From Bacteroidota bacterium (GTDB lineage Bacteria; Bacteroidota; Bacteroidia; Bacteroidales; 4484-276), in the NCBI GenBank assembly GCA_013203545.1, contig JABMQA010000183.1, positions 1 through 11,667 of the forward strand: a DNA stretch of 11,667 nt, written 5' to 3'. The position numbers were made by a program, and so were the translations under genes. Positions 1-6,433 of the stretch are shown one piece after another. Numbering within the stretch: position 1 is the stretch's first letter; every line of letters starts with the position of its first letter. The notes below the pieces were generated by a model. That model made no database searches. It saw nothing but the letters and a program-made list of their open reading frames with translations, and was not told where the DNA came from.

Positions 1-1
1 G

Positions 2-1510
2 GAAAAATACAGTGCAGTAAAAGATTCATTGTATAACATCGAAAAAGATGAGACTATTAAGGAGCTTGAAACCAAATATGAAACCGAGCAAAAAGAAAAG
101 GAAAATATTATCCTAACCGAAAAGGCTAAAACCGAAGAATTAAAAGCGCAGCGTCATAAAAAAATCAACCAATACCTCACTATTATTGTCATTGTTATCT
201 TCTTAAGCACTGTCTTATTGATACTTGCATGGAACAAAATCCGTATTGCCAACAATCGCCTTTTGCATAACAAAAATGAACTCGAAAAGCTGAACGCTCA
301 ATTACAAAAATCGAAAGATGAAACAGAGGAAGCGCTGGAATTTAAAAGCAGGTTCCTGGCCAACATGAGTCATGAAATCAGGACCCCGTTAAATATCATT
401 GTTGGCTTTTCTGAAATGATAAGAAGAAATACCGGCGACCCCAAACTAATTAAGTACATCGCTTCAATTGACCTGGCAAGTAAGAATTTATTGCGTCTGC
501 TGAACGACATTCTGGATCTGTCTAGAATTGAAGCGGGCCGGATGCTGCTTTCTCATGATCAGGTTAACATTGGTAAAACCGTTGAAGATATAAAAGACCT
601 TTTCGCACTGATAGCCAAAGAAAAAGGCATCCACTTCGGGATTGACATTGATCCGGCAATTCCTGATATGCTTGAGTTGGATGAGATTAGATTCAGGCAG
701 ATCATGATGAATTTATTGGGTAATGCCATCAAATTTACTGATCAGGGCCAGGTAACCCTGAAAATTTTTCCTACGAAAAGAAATATCATAGTAAGCGGGG
801 CACCCTCAATAATTGATCTTTCCATTGAGATTGAAGACACCGGAATTGGCATTGAGCCGGCCCATCAGGACATGATCTTTGAATCGTTCAGGCAAATAAC
901 ACGCAATCATACAAAATTTCAAGGTACCGGATTGGGATTGCCCATATCGAAAAGGCTTGTGGAAATGATGGGTGGAACCATCAGCGTGAAAAGTGAAACC
1001 GGAAAGGGCAGCACTTTTACAGTTAATCTTATCAATGTCCCCATATCCTATAAACCTCAACAAGTAAAAAAGGAAACATCGGGTATTGCATATTTATCGG
1101 ATATTATTTTCACGGGAGGAAAACTATTAATTGCTGATGATGAAGAATTGAACCGGAACCTGATCATTGCCTGTTTTGAAAATTCAAATGTGGTGATTTA
1201 TGTGGCGGAAAATGGCGTTGAGGCTGTAGAATTAGCTGAAAAATATGTCCCGGATGTAATTCTTATGGATATAAAAATGCCATTTAAAAACGGATTTGAA
1301 GCCACCGAAATTATTAAAGACAACCCGGTGTTAAAACACATTCCGGTACTGGCTTTCACTGCAAGCATTGGAAAATCGGACATAAGCGGAAAATTCAGGG
1401 ATTTGTTTTGTGGATTCATTGCCAAGCCCGTGTACATAACAGAGTTGTTTGATGAGCTGGCGAAGTATTTGCCGCACATCAAAAATACACCCGGTAATAG
1501 TCGGCCATAA
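2..1510 (+). CDS. Hybrid sensor histidine kinase, membrane-anchored (5' end outside window)
   Basis: The reading frame is open from base 2 and continues off the left edge. The first start-like codon (TTG at 29) is almost certainly internal, so the protein is N-terminally truncated. Numbering from that TTG: charged coiled coil 1-45, one membrane segment about 48-68, second coiled coil 75-105, then HisKA with phospho-acceptor His115 in the SHEIRTPL motif. The HATPase domain has N-box Asn228/Asn232, G1 DTGIGI at 270-275, F-box near 284-287 and G2 GTGLGL at 299-304. The C-terminal receiver domain has acidic Asp370/Asp371, phospho-acceptor Asp414 (LMDIKMP), Thr444 and Lys466. All catalytic motifs are intact, so an active phosphorelay is expected. 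A Lys/Glu-rich coiled coil before a single membrane helix is usual in Bacteroidetes kinases with an N-terminal periplasmic TPR sensor; that part is not visible, so TPR is inference. It has no DNA-binding output. It converges on the metal operon, with 39 bp between stop codons and no obvious terminator hairpin. Confidence 0.93.
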   Translation, partial: EKYSAVKDSLYNIEKDETIKELETKYETEQKEKENIILTEKAKTEELKAQRHKKINQYLTIIVIVIFLSTVLLILAWNKIRIANNRLLHNKNELEKLNAQLQKSKDETEEALEFKSRFLANMSHEIRTPLNIIVGFSEMIRRNTGDPKLIKYIASIDLASKNLLRLLNDILDLSRIEAGRMLLSHDQVNIGKTVEDIKDLFALIAKEKGIHFGIDIDPAIPDMLELDEIRFRQIMMNLLGNAIKFTDQGQVTLKIFPTKRNIIVSGAPSIIDLSIEIEDTGIGIEPAHQDMIFESFRQITRNHTKFQGTGLGLPISKRLVEMMGGTISVKSETGKGSTFTVNLINVPISYKPQQVKKETSGIAYLSDIIFTGGKLLIADDEELNRNLIIACFENSNVVIYVAENGVEAVELAEKYVPDVILMDIKMPFKNGFEATEIIKDNPVLKHIPVLAFTASIGKSDISGKFRDLFCGFIAKPVYITELFDELAKYLPHIKNTPGNSRP

Positions 1511-1549
1511 AAGACTTCCTGATTGCCAAAACCCATTTACGTTTATATT

Positions 1550-2722
1550 TTACCCCGCGAAAATACTAAACTCCTTACGCAGTACGGCAAATCCCGGGTG
1601 ATATCTTGCGGTAACCAGTGAATTGGCTGCATCCACAAATTGCTTTCCCTTGTAGGTTATCGAAAAAACGTTATCATTTATCTCAAGCAACTTGCTCGTC
1701 ACCGACAAATGCGCTACCTTATCAATAAATTTTTCATCCCAGCCAAAATGATCCTTGAGGTGAATTTTTCGTCTTTCGTTTATGTCATCATTTTCACCAC
1801 TGTGATTCTCAATATGCATGACCAGTGTCATTTGAGCGAATTCAAATTTCTGTTTATATTTCCTGCGTATTACAGAAATGATACCCCGCTTTGATCCTGT
1901 AAGAAACACAAAAAGAAATATAATCCCGCACATCGTAGCCATCGAACCGGCAATGGAGGCATCCAGAAACCGTGCCATCCAGTATCCCGAAATGGCAGCA
2001 ATAACACCAATTAGAGCTGCAAGAAAAATCATTATTTTCAGTCTGTCGGTAATCAGATAGGCAGTGGCGGCGGGAGCAATCATAAAGGCAACCACAAGTA
2101 TCGCCCCAACGGCATCAAAGGCCCCGACAGTAGTTATCGATACCGTACTCATCAGGGCGTAATTCAGAATAACAGGGACAAACCCGAGGCTTTTGGCCAA
2201 TCCCGGATCAAAAGTACTGATCTTAAGTTCCTTAAAAAACACAAGTGTAAACAGCAAATTTATGATCAGGATGGCACCCATGACCCACGCGCTCTTCGGG
2301 CCGATATCCACACCACTTACCACCAGCCGGTCGAAAGGGGCAAATGCAAGTTCGCCCAGTAGAACCGAATCGGTATCCAGATGGATGTTTCCAACGCCTT
2401 TTGAAATAAGGATTACACCAATACTAAACAGGGCCGGAAACACCAAACCAATTGCAGCATCTTCCTTAACAAGCCTGGTTTTACTTATCAACTCCACCAC
2501 GGTAACGGTTAACACACCGGTTAGGGCTGCCAGAACAATTAATAATGGGGAATTAATGGAGTTGGTCAGGATAAACCCTACAACAATACCAGGCAGTATT
2601 GCATGGCTGATGGCATCACTTATCATCGCCATTTTTCGCAATACAAGGAATACACCCGGAATGGCACATGCCAGGGCTACCAGGGATGCAATGATCTGTA
2701 TTTCAATTTGAGGGGTACTCAT
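1550..2722 (-). CDS. troD: Metal ABC transporter permease (TroD/ABC-3 family) with C-terminal winged-helix-like tail
   Basis: Inner-membrane permease for divalent metal import (Mn/Zn/Fe class). Residues 1-285 are very hydrophobic with multiple membrane helices. They carry the ABC-3 family signature around residues 35-46 (SDAISHAILPGI), the LGELAFAPFDRL segment at 121-132, and the FKELKISTFDP cytosolic loop at 163-172 expected to contact the ATPase. The family is usually about 270-300 residues; this protein has 390. The extra tail, about 290-390, is soluble and reads as a winged helix: a helix at 293-305, a second at 316-327, a candidate recognition helix at 329-345, and a beta wing then helix at 346-366. 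It is the last gene of the operon; its ATG lies 5 bp after the stop of the other permease. No TroR/MntR repressor gene follows. The permease assignment is firm; the paralogue letter (C or D) and the metal are inference. Confidence 0.9.
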   Translation of the reverse strand: MSTPQIEIQIIASLVALACAIPGVFLVLRKMAMISDAISHAILPGIVVGFILTNSINSPLLIVLAALTGVLTVTVVELISKTRLVKEDAAIGLVFPALFSIGVILISKGVGNIHLDTDSVLLGELAFAPFDRLVVSGVDIGPKSAWVMGAILIINLLFTLVFFKELKISTFDPGLAKSLGFVPVILNYALMSTVSITTVGAFDAVGAILVVAFMIAPAATAYLITDRLKIMIFLAALIGVIAAISGYWMARFLDASIAGSMATMCGIIFLFVFLTGSKRGIISVIRRKYKQKFEFAQMTLVMHIENHSGENDDINERRKIHLKDHFGWDEKFIDKVAHLSVTSKLLEINDNVFSITYKGKQFVDAANSLVTARYHPGFAVLRKEFSIFAG

Positions 2723-2727
2723 CGTTA

Positions 2728-3846
2728 TTAATTTTCATTATCTGTCATTTCCTCTATTTTCTTTAAACCCTTAGCGGTCAGGCACCAATCCCGTTTTTTA
2801 TCGATGCTAATTAAATCCTTTTCCTGAAGGACCCTTACTGTTCGTTTGTTAAATTCGGGCAACGTTTTTAAAATAGCCAGCGAGTGCTTATGACCGGGGT
2901 TATCATGGTTTTTGCAAATTTCGTACATACTCTGGAATATTTTATTTAGCGCGAGTCGGTGCCGGTTTTTTCCCCTTTGGACTGCTTTGGCGATCAATCC
3001 CCGTCTTGGGGCAAACATAAATGAAATGAAAACAATAAATACAGCCGACAAAACGATGGTTGGTCCGGTGGATATTTTAGCGCCTGTACTGGAAATTGCA
3101 GTGCCTGCCAATCCCGACAAAGCACCAAATATGGCTGATAAAACCACCATTCTGCCCAGTTTGTCAGTCCATTGCCTGGCAGCGGCAGCGGGTGCGATCA
3201 GCAAGGCACTCATCAATACCACTCCCACTGTTTGTAAACCCAAAACAATAGCTAAAACAATCAGGGTGTTCAAAATAAAATCCAGCAAATTGGTTTTATA
3301 CCCGATAGATCTTGCAAACTGTGGATCGAAGGTTACCAGCTTAAACTCCTTCCAAAGCATGAAAATGCACAAGAGTGAAAAAATTGTTATCACCAACATG
3401 ATGATCACATCCTCCTTTATCAGGGTAGCAGCCTGTCCAAAAAGGAAGGTTTCCAGCCCTGCCTGGTTTGCATTTGGCAATTTTTGGATATAAGTGAGCA
3501 AAACCAGGCCCACACCAAAAAACACAGCGAGTACAACACCCAGTGCAGCGTCACTTTTAATCCTGGTATTGTTAACAATGCTCATTATCCATAAAGTTGC
3601 CAGCCATCCCGAAAGGGCTGCACCCACAAAAAATACAAAGGGATTTTTTATGCCTGTTATCAAAAATGCGAGTGCAATCCCGGGTAGTGAAGCATGGGCA
3701 ATTGCATCACCCAGCAGGCTTTGCTTCCGTAATACGGTAAATGCGCCCAGCGTACCACTGGCGATGCCCAGAACCGCTGTACCCATACCAATGGTCCGGG
3801 TTGTGTAATCTGTGAACAGACTGATAATAAAATCAATAAAATCCAT
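2728..3846 (-). CDS. troC: Metal ABC transporter permease (TroC/ABC-3 family) with C-terminal winged-helix-like tail
   Basis: Second inner-membrane permease, likely to pair with the downstream one as a heterodimer. Residues 15-280 form a multi-helix membrane domain with the ABC-3 motif at about 46-58 (GDAIAHASLPGIA), the WKEFKLVTFDP loop at 165-175 and the conserved IAPAAAARQWTD segment at 217-228. The protein has 372 residues, about 90 more than a bare family member. The tail 285-372 looks like a winged helix: helix 296-312, helix 322-331, a basic candidate recognition helix 333-343 (FNKRTVRVLQEK region), a wing at 345-358, and a closing LTAKGLKKIEEM helix typical of the end of such domains. 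It starts with ATG 3 bp after the ATPase stop and ends 5 bp before the next permease, so all three are cotranscribed. The start fits the family N-terminus and the tight spacing. Mn, Zn or Fe cannot be told apart from this sequence. Confidence 0.9.
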   Translation of the reverse strand: MDFIDFIISLFTDYTTRTIGMGTAVLGIASGTLGAFTVLRKQSLLGDAIAHASLPGIALAFLITGIKNPFVFFVGAALSGWLATLWIMSIVNNTRIKSDAALGVVLAVFFGVGLVLLTYIQKLPNANQAGLETFLFGQAATLIKEDVIIMLVITIFSLLCIFMLWKEFKLVTFDPQFARSIGYKTNLLDFILNTLIVLAIVLGLQTVGVVLMSALLIAPAAAARQWTDKLGRMVVLSAIFGALSGLAGTAISSTGAKISTGPTIVLSAVFIVFISFMFAPRRGLIAKAVQRGKNRHRLALNKIFQSMYEICKNHDNPGHKHSLAILKTLPEFNKRTVRVLQEKDLISIDKKRDWCLTAKGLKKIEEMTDNEN

Positions 3847-3849
3847 CGA

Positions 3850-4584
3850 TTATTTCGTTACTGCCATGTTGAAATTTACGCCATATGCTTTTTCGAGGTT
3901 CTCATTGTTAAAAACTTTGTCGGTGGGACCGCTGTCGATTTTTCTCACATTTAAAAGGGTAACCCAATCAAAATATTCCCTGACAGATTGCAAATCGTGA
4001 TGAACTACTATCACGGTTCTACCACGGCTTTTCAGCTCCTTCAAAATCCCAATGATTGCCTTTTCGGTGGTTGCGTCCACACCCTGGAAAGGTTCATCCA
4101 TAAAATATACAGCCGCATCCTGTATCAGTGCCCTGGCCAGGAAAACCCTTTGTTGCTGGCCACCCGACAACTGGCTGATCTGCCTATTGGTAAAATCGGA
4201 TAAACCCACTTTCCCGATGGCCTCGCCAGCCAGAATTTTCTCCCGTCTTCCCGGCCTCCTTACCCATCCAAGCTTTCCATATATCCCCATCAAAACCACA
4301 TCAATAACCGTGGTTGGAAAATCCCAGTCAACACTCCCTTTCTGGGGCACATAACCTACTTTTGACCTTACCTTATGATAGGGTTTACCAAGTAGCTTTA
4401 CACTGCCGGCAACAGGCTTTACAATGTCCAGCACTGCCTTGATGAGTGTGGATTTCCCTGCACCATTGGGGCCTACAATTCCCATCATCACACCTTCGGG
4501 GACAACCAGGTCGATGTCCCAAAGTACAGGCTTGTATTGATATGCAACGGTGAGGTCGTTTATTTCAAGTATGGTGTTCAACAT
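3850..4584 (-). CDS. troB: Metal ABC transporter ATP-binding protein (TroB/MntB/ZnuC class)
   Basis: Cytosolic ATPase that powers divalent metal import through the two permeases encoded just downstream. All ABC motifs are present in order: Walker A GPNGAGKS at 38-45, Q-loop Gln81, signature LSGGQ at 139-143, Walker B ending Asp163-Glu164 with the catalytic Glu, D-loop at 168-170 and switch His196 in HHDL. Its 244 residues are normal for the family. The start ATG at 4584 is 6 bp after the stop of the substrate-binding protein gene and gives the expected short N-terminus before the first beta strand. There is no visible Shine-Dalgarno sequence, only an AT-rich leader, as elsewhere in this window. 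It is expected to be active. Family motifs alone would also allow another cluster A-I importer; the neighbouring TroA-like binding protein and ABC-3 permeases fix the metal class. Confidence 0.95.
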   Translation of the reverse strand: MLNTILEINDLTVAYQYKPVLWDIDLVVPEGVMMGIVGPNGAGKSTLIKAVLDIVKPVAGSVKLLGKPYHKVRSKVGYVPQKGSVDWDFPTTVIDVVLMGIYGKLGWVRRPGRREKILAGEAIGKVGLSDFTNRQISQLSGGQQQRVFLARALIQDAAVYFMDEPFQGVDATTEKAIIGILKELKSRGRTVIVVHHDLQSVREYFDWVTLLNVRKIDSGPTDKVFNNENLEKAYGVNFNMAVTK

Positions 4585-4590
4585 GGTTAT

Positions 4591-5523
4591 TTATTTTAAG
4601 GCATCCGAAATTACATCAATATTGTGTTTGTACATGCCTGTATAGGTTTCCTCAGGTGTGCCTGAGCTGCCAAGCGCATCAGAAAACAATTCACCCCCGG
4701 TTTTAACATCAAAGCCCCTTGAATGTACTGCTGCTATTAAAGCTTCAATATTTCGTTTGGAAACTGACGACTCGATAAAAACTGCAGGTATTTTTCTTTC
4801 AAATATAAATTCTGCAAGGTTTTTAACATCGGCGGCACCGGCTTCCGATACCGTGCTGATACCCTGCAATCCAATCACCTCAAAACCATATTCCCGCCCA
4901 AAATATTCAAATGCATCATGTGCGGTTATCAATACCCTTTTTGGGCCGGGAATCCCATCAACCCTGGTTTGAACATAATTCCCCAGGCCATCCAGCTCCG
5001 ATAAATACCTGAGCAGGTTCTGATGGTAGAAGCCGGCATTTATCGAATCGTTATCCACAAGCACATCGGTAACATACCCTGCAGTAAGCTTCCAGTTATC
5101 AACACTAAACCAGATGTGTGGATCATAGTGCCCACCTTGATTACCAATTAATATCAATTTGCCCTCAGGTATTGCCGAGGAAATCGCGAAGGTCTTCTTT
5201 CCACGGGCACCAATCTTTTCGAATAGATCGGTCATTTTCCCTTCAAGGTGTATCCCGTTGTAAAAAATAAGGTCGGCATTAAATAGCCTGGTAACATCGC
5301 CCTCACTTGCCTTGTAAAGGTGCGGATCTACTCCCGGGCCCATCAGGCCATTCAATTCTATTTTATCACCCCCAATTTGAAATAGTAAGTCAGTGACCAT
5401 TGTAGTGGTTGAAACGACAATTAATTTCCCGTTTTCCGAATTTCCATCTCCTGTTCCTTCATTATTACAGGAGGTAAAAAAAAGCAAAACCAGGGAAATT
5501 AGTAAAATATTAATTCTTTTCAT
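4591..5523 (-). CDS. troA: TroA-like metal-binding lipoprotein (ABC substrate-binding protein)
   Basis: Periplasmic high-affinity binding protein that hands a divalent metal to the TroBCD-type permease complex. The N-terminus is a lipoprotein signal peptide: basic MKR, hydrophobic stretch, lipobox FTSC with lipidated Cys19. Predicted metal ligands, numbered from the ATG, are His68 (DPHLY), His136 (DPHIW), His202 (TAHDAF) and Asp282 (LFSDA). This His3Asp set matches Treponema pallidum TroA rather than the His2-Glu-Asp set of PsaA. The stretches TAHDAFEYF, GLQGIST and FIESSVSKRNIEAL also resemble TroA. There is no long His-rich loop of the kind found in many ZnuA proteins. A TTG at 5532 extends the frame by three codons, but the ATG at 5523 gives a better signal peptide, so I chose it (310 residues). 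It sits 13 bp after the stop of the barrel gene and 6 bp before the ATPase. Class assignment is firm; Mn versus Zn versus Fe is open. Confidence 0.93.
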   Translation of the reverse strand: MKRINILLISLVLLFFTSCNNEGTGDGNSENGKLIVVSTTTMVTDLLFQIGGDKIELNGLMGPGVDPHLYKASEGDVTRLFNADLIFYNGIHLEGKMTDLFEKIGARGKKTFAISSAIPEGKLILIGNQGGHYDPHIWFSVDNWKLTAGYVTDVLVDNDSINAGFYHQNLLRYLSELDGLGNYVQTRVDGIPGPKRVLITAHDAFEYFGREYGFEVIGLQGISTVSEAGAADVKNLAEFIFERKIPAVFIESSVSKRNIEALIAAVHSRGFDVKTGGELFSDALGSSGTPEETYTGMYKHNIDVISDALK

Positions 5524-5536
5524 ATGCGTCAATCGT

Positions 5537-6325
5537 TTAATTTGGTATCCGCCAGCTCATACCTGCATTACCAAAGTAATCAGGGGCTACGCGTGACAAG
5601 CCAATGCCTCCGGAAACATCAATTTGCAAATTGTTTTTTATCAGATATGTCAATCCAAGATCCAGTATATTTATACCTTGTTCATCCTGTGGAAAATAAC
5701 CATAAGTTTCGATAAACCCACCAAGTTTTTCCGAAAAACCAATACCCAATGCCACAGAATATTTACCGGCTGTTTTGGCATTGATCCCATTCCAAACAAC
5801 ACCCAAATTATATCCCAACGAAAATATACCGTTCAATTCATGCTCAACTGCAAGCGCCAGGGAAGGCGTGAGGTATCCCGGTGCAAACTCTTTTTTTCCT
5901 GATTCGGGAATAATGACATGTGTAAGAAAAGCAATTTGAGGTACATTACCATGAGCTTCAACCATTTCAATTTTCATACCAGCCTCAACATAGCTAATAC
6001 CAAAATAATTTTCCGATTCACTATCGATTGTGGTTTTTTGCCTATTCAGTGATGAACCCAAACGAAGTTCAAAATAATCATTTACGCCGTACCTGAAAAG
6101 TGTTGTAAACAACGAAAAGTTCTCTTCTTTAACATTTTGTTCTTTGTCGCCCTCAAAAATAAAACCCGTCTCGATCTGGAATTTTCCTGTGGGAATTATA
6201 TATGCTGACTCTGTCAGATCGGGTCGATCCGTAACCAACCCAGGTTGTCCATCTTCCTGGGAAATCAGTTTTACACTGCCTAATAATAAAAAAAGCCCTG
6301 CCAGAAATGCGTTTACTTTAAACAT
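5537..6325 (-). CDS. Outer-membrane beta-barrel 'transporter' protein, first gene of the metal operon
   Basis: It has 262 residues and begins with a signal peptide (about 1-22, hydrophobic core AFLAGLFLLLG). The next stretch, TDRPDLTESAYIIPTGKFQI at 32-51, is characteristic of the 'transporter'/Phenol_MetA_deg family of small outer-membrane barrels. The rest alternates short amphipathic strands (for example FELRLGSSL, YSVALGIGF, GFIETYGYF, ILDLGLTYLI) and ends in the aromatic SWRIPN, consistent with a barrel of roughly 10-12 strands. The family is poorly characterised and the name implies no proven substrate. Its stop is 13 bp from the TroA-like start, so it is probably the first gene of the same transcript. 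That context suggests a role in getting metal across the outer membrane, which is inference from position only. The ATG at 6325 is supported by the signal peptide and by a promoter-like element about 28 bp upstream. Confidence 0.85.
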   Translation of the reverse strand: MFKVNAFLAGLFLLLGSVKLISQEDGQPGLVTDRPDLTESAYIIPTGKFQIETGFIFEGDKEQNVKEENFSLFTTLFRYGVNDYFELRLGSSLNRQKTTIDSESENYFGISYVEAGMKIEMVEAHGNVPQIAFLTHVIIPESGKKEFAPGYLTPSLALAVEHELNGIFSLGYNLGVVWNGINAKTAGKYSVALGIGFSEKLGGFIETYGYFPQDEQGINILDLGLTYLIKNNLQIDVSGGIGLSRVAPDYFGNAGMSWRIPN

Positions 6326-6343
6326 GCCATATTAAAGACTGGT

Positions 6344-6360
6344 TAACTTTTACAAAGTTA
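6344..6360. promoter_or_regulatory. Candidate operator: 17-bp inverted repeat overlapping the -7 element
   Basis: TAACTTT (6344-6350), a 3-bp spacer TAC, then AAAGTTA (6354-6360): a perfect 7-bp dyad. It covers the candidate -7 element and extends towards the transcription start of the metal operon. That is a classic repressor position. The binding protein is unknown; a DtxR/MntR-type metal repressor encoded elsewhere, or a winged-helix tail of the permeases, is inference. The arms are AT-rich, so chance occurrence is possible. Confidence 0.35.
6353..6360 (-). promoter_or_regulatory. Candidate Bacteroidetes -7 promoter element of the metal operon
   Basis: On the minus strand this reads TAACTTTG, an exact fit to the Bacteroidetes -7 consensus TAnnTTTG. 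It lies about 28 bp upstream of the barrel gene's ATG, leaving room for a leader of roughly 20 nt. A good -33 TTTG box is not seen; the closest is ACATTTC, with a spacer of about 23 nt, slightly too long. Moderate support only. Confidence 0.45.
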
Positions 6361-6433
6361 CTATTAATAAACATTTATCCCCTGAAATGTTAAATATCAC
6401 ATGCTAAAAAATATCCTTAAAGACTCTCAATTC

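Larger units (their letters stand above)
1550..6325 (-). other. Predicted operon: outer-membrane barrel plus troABCD-type metal importer
   Basis: Five genes run in the same direction with gaps of 13, 6, 3 and 5 bp, which strongly suggests one transcript and coupled translation. Together they encode an outer-membrane barrel, a periplasmic lipoprotein, an ATPase and two permeases: a full path for a divalent metal through a Gram-negative envelope. The order SBP-ATPase-permease-permease is that of Treponema troABCD, but the troR repressor gene that follows in Treponema is absent; the next gene converges from the other strand. The 39 bp between the two converging stop codons contain no clear stem-loop. 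Confidence 0.85.

Noticed and set aside
29..31. TTG as the true start of the first kinase
   Set aside because: The frame stays open to the window edge with coiled-coil-like codons (EKYSAVKDS) and would otherwise lack the expected sensor region; the real start lies outside.
1511..1549. Possible bidirectional terminator between the converging genes
   Set aside because: The 39 bp contain no stem of useful length followed by a T-run in either direction.
2193..3808. Long plus-strand open frames (172, 193 and 104 codons) opposite the permease genes
   Set aside because: They are antisense to firmly identified permeases, rich in Thr/Pro/Asn/Ile as expected from reverse-reading hydrophobic codons, and show no recognisable domain.
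6392..6415. Two direct AAATATC copies 17 bp apart between the dipeptidase and barrel genes
   Set aside because: They are short and AT-rich, and could easily arise by chance; they have no fixed relation to the promoter element.
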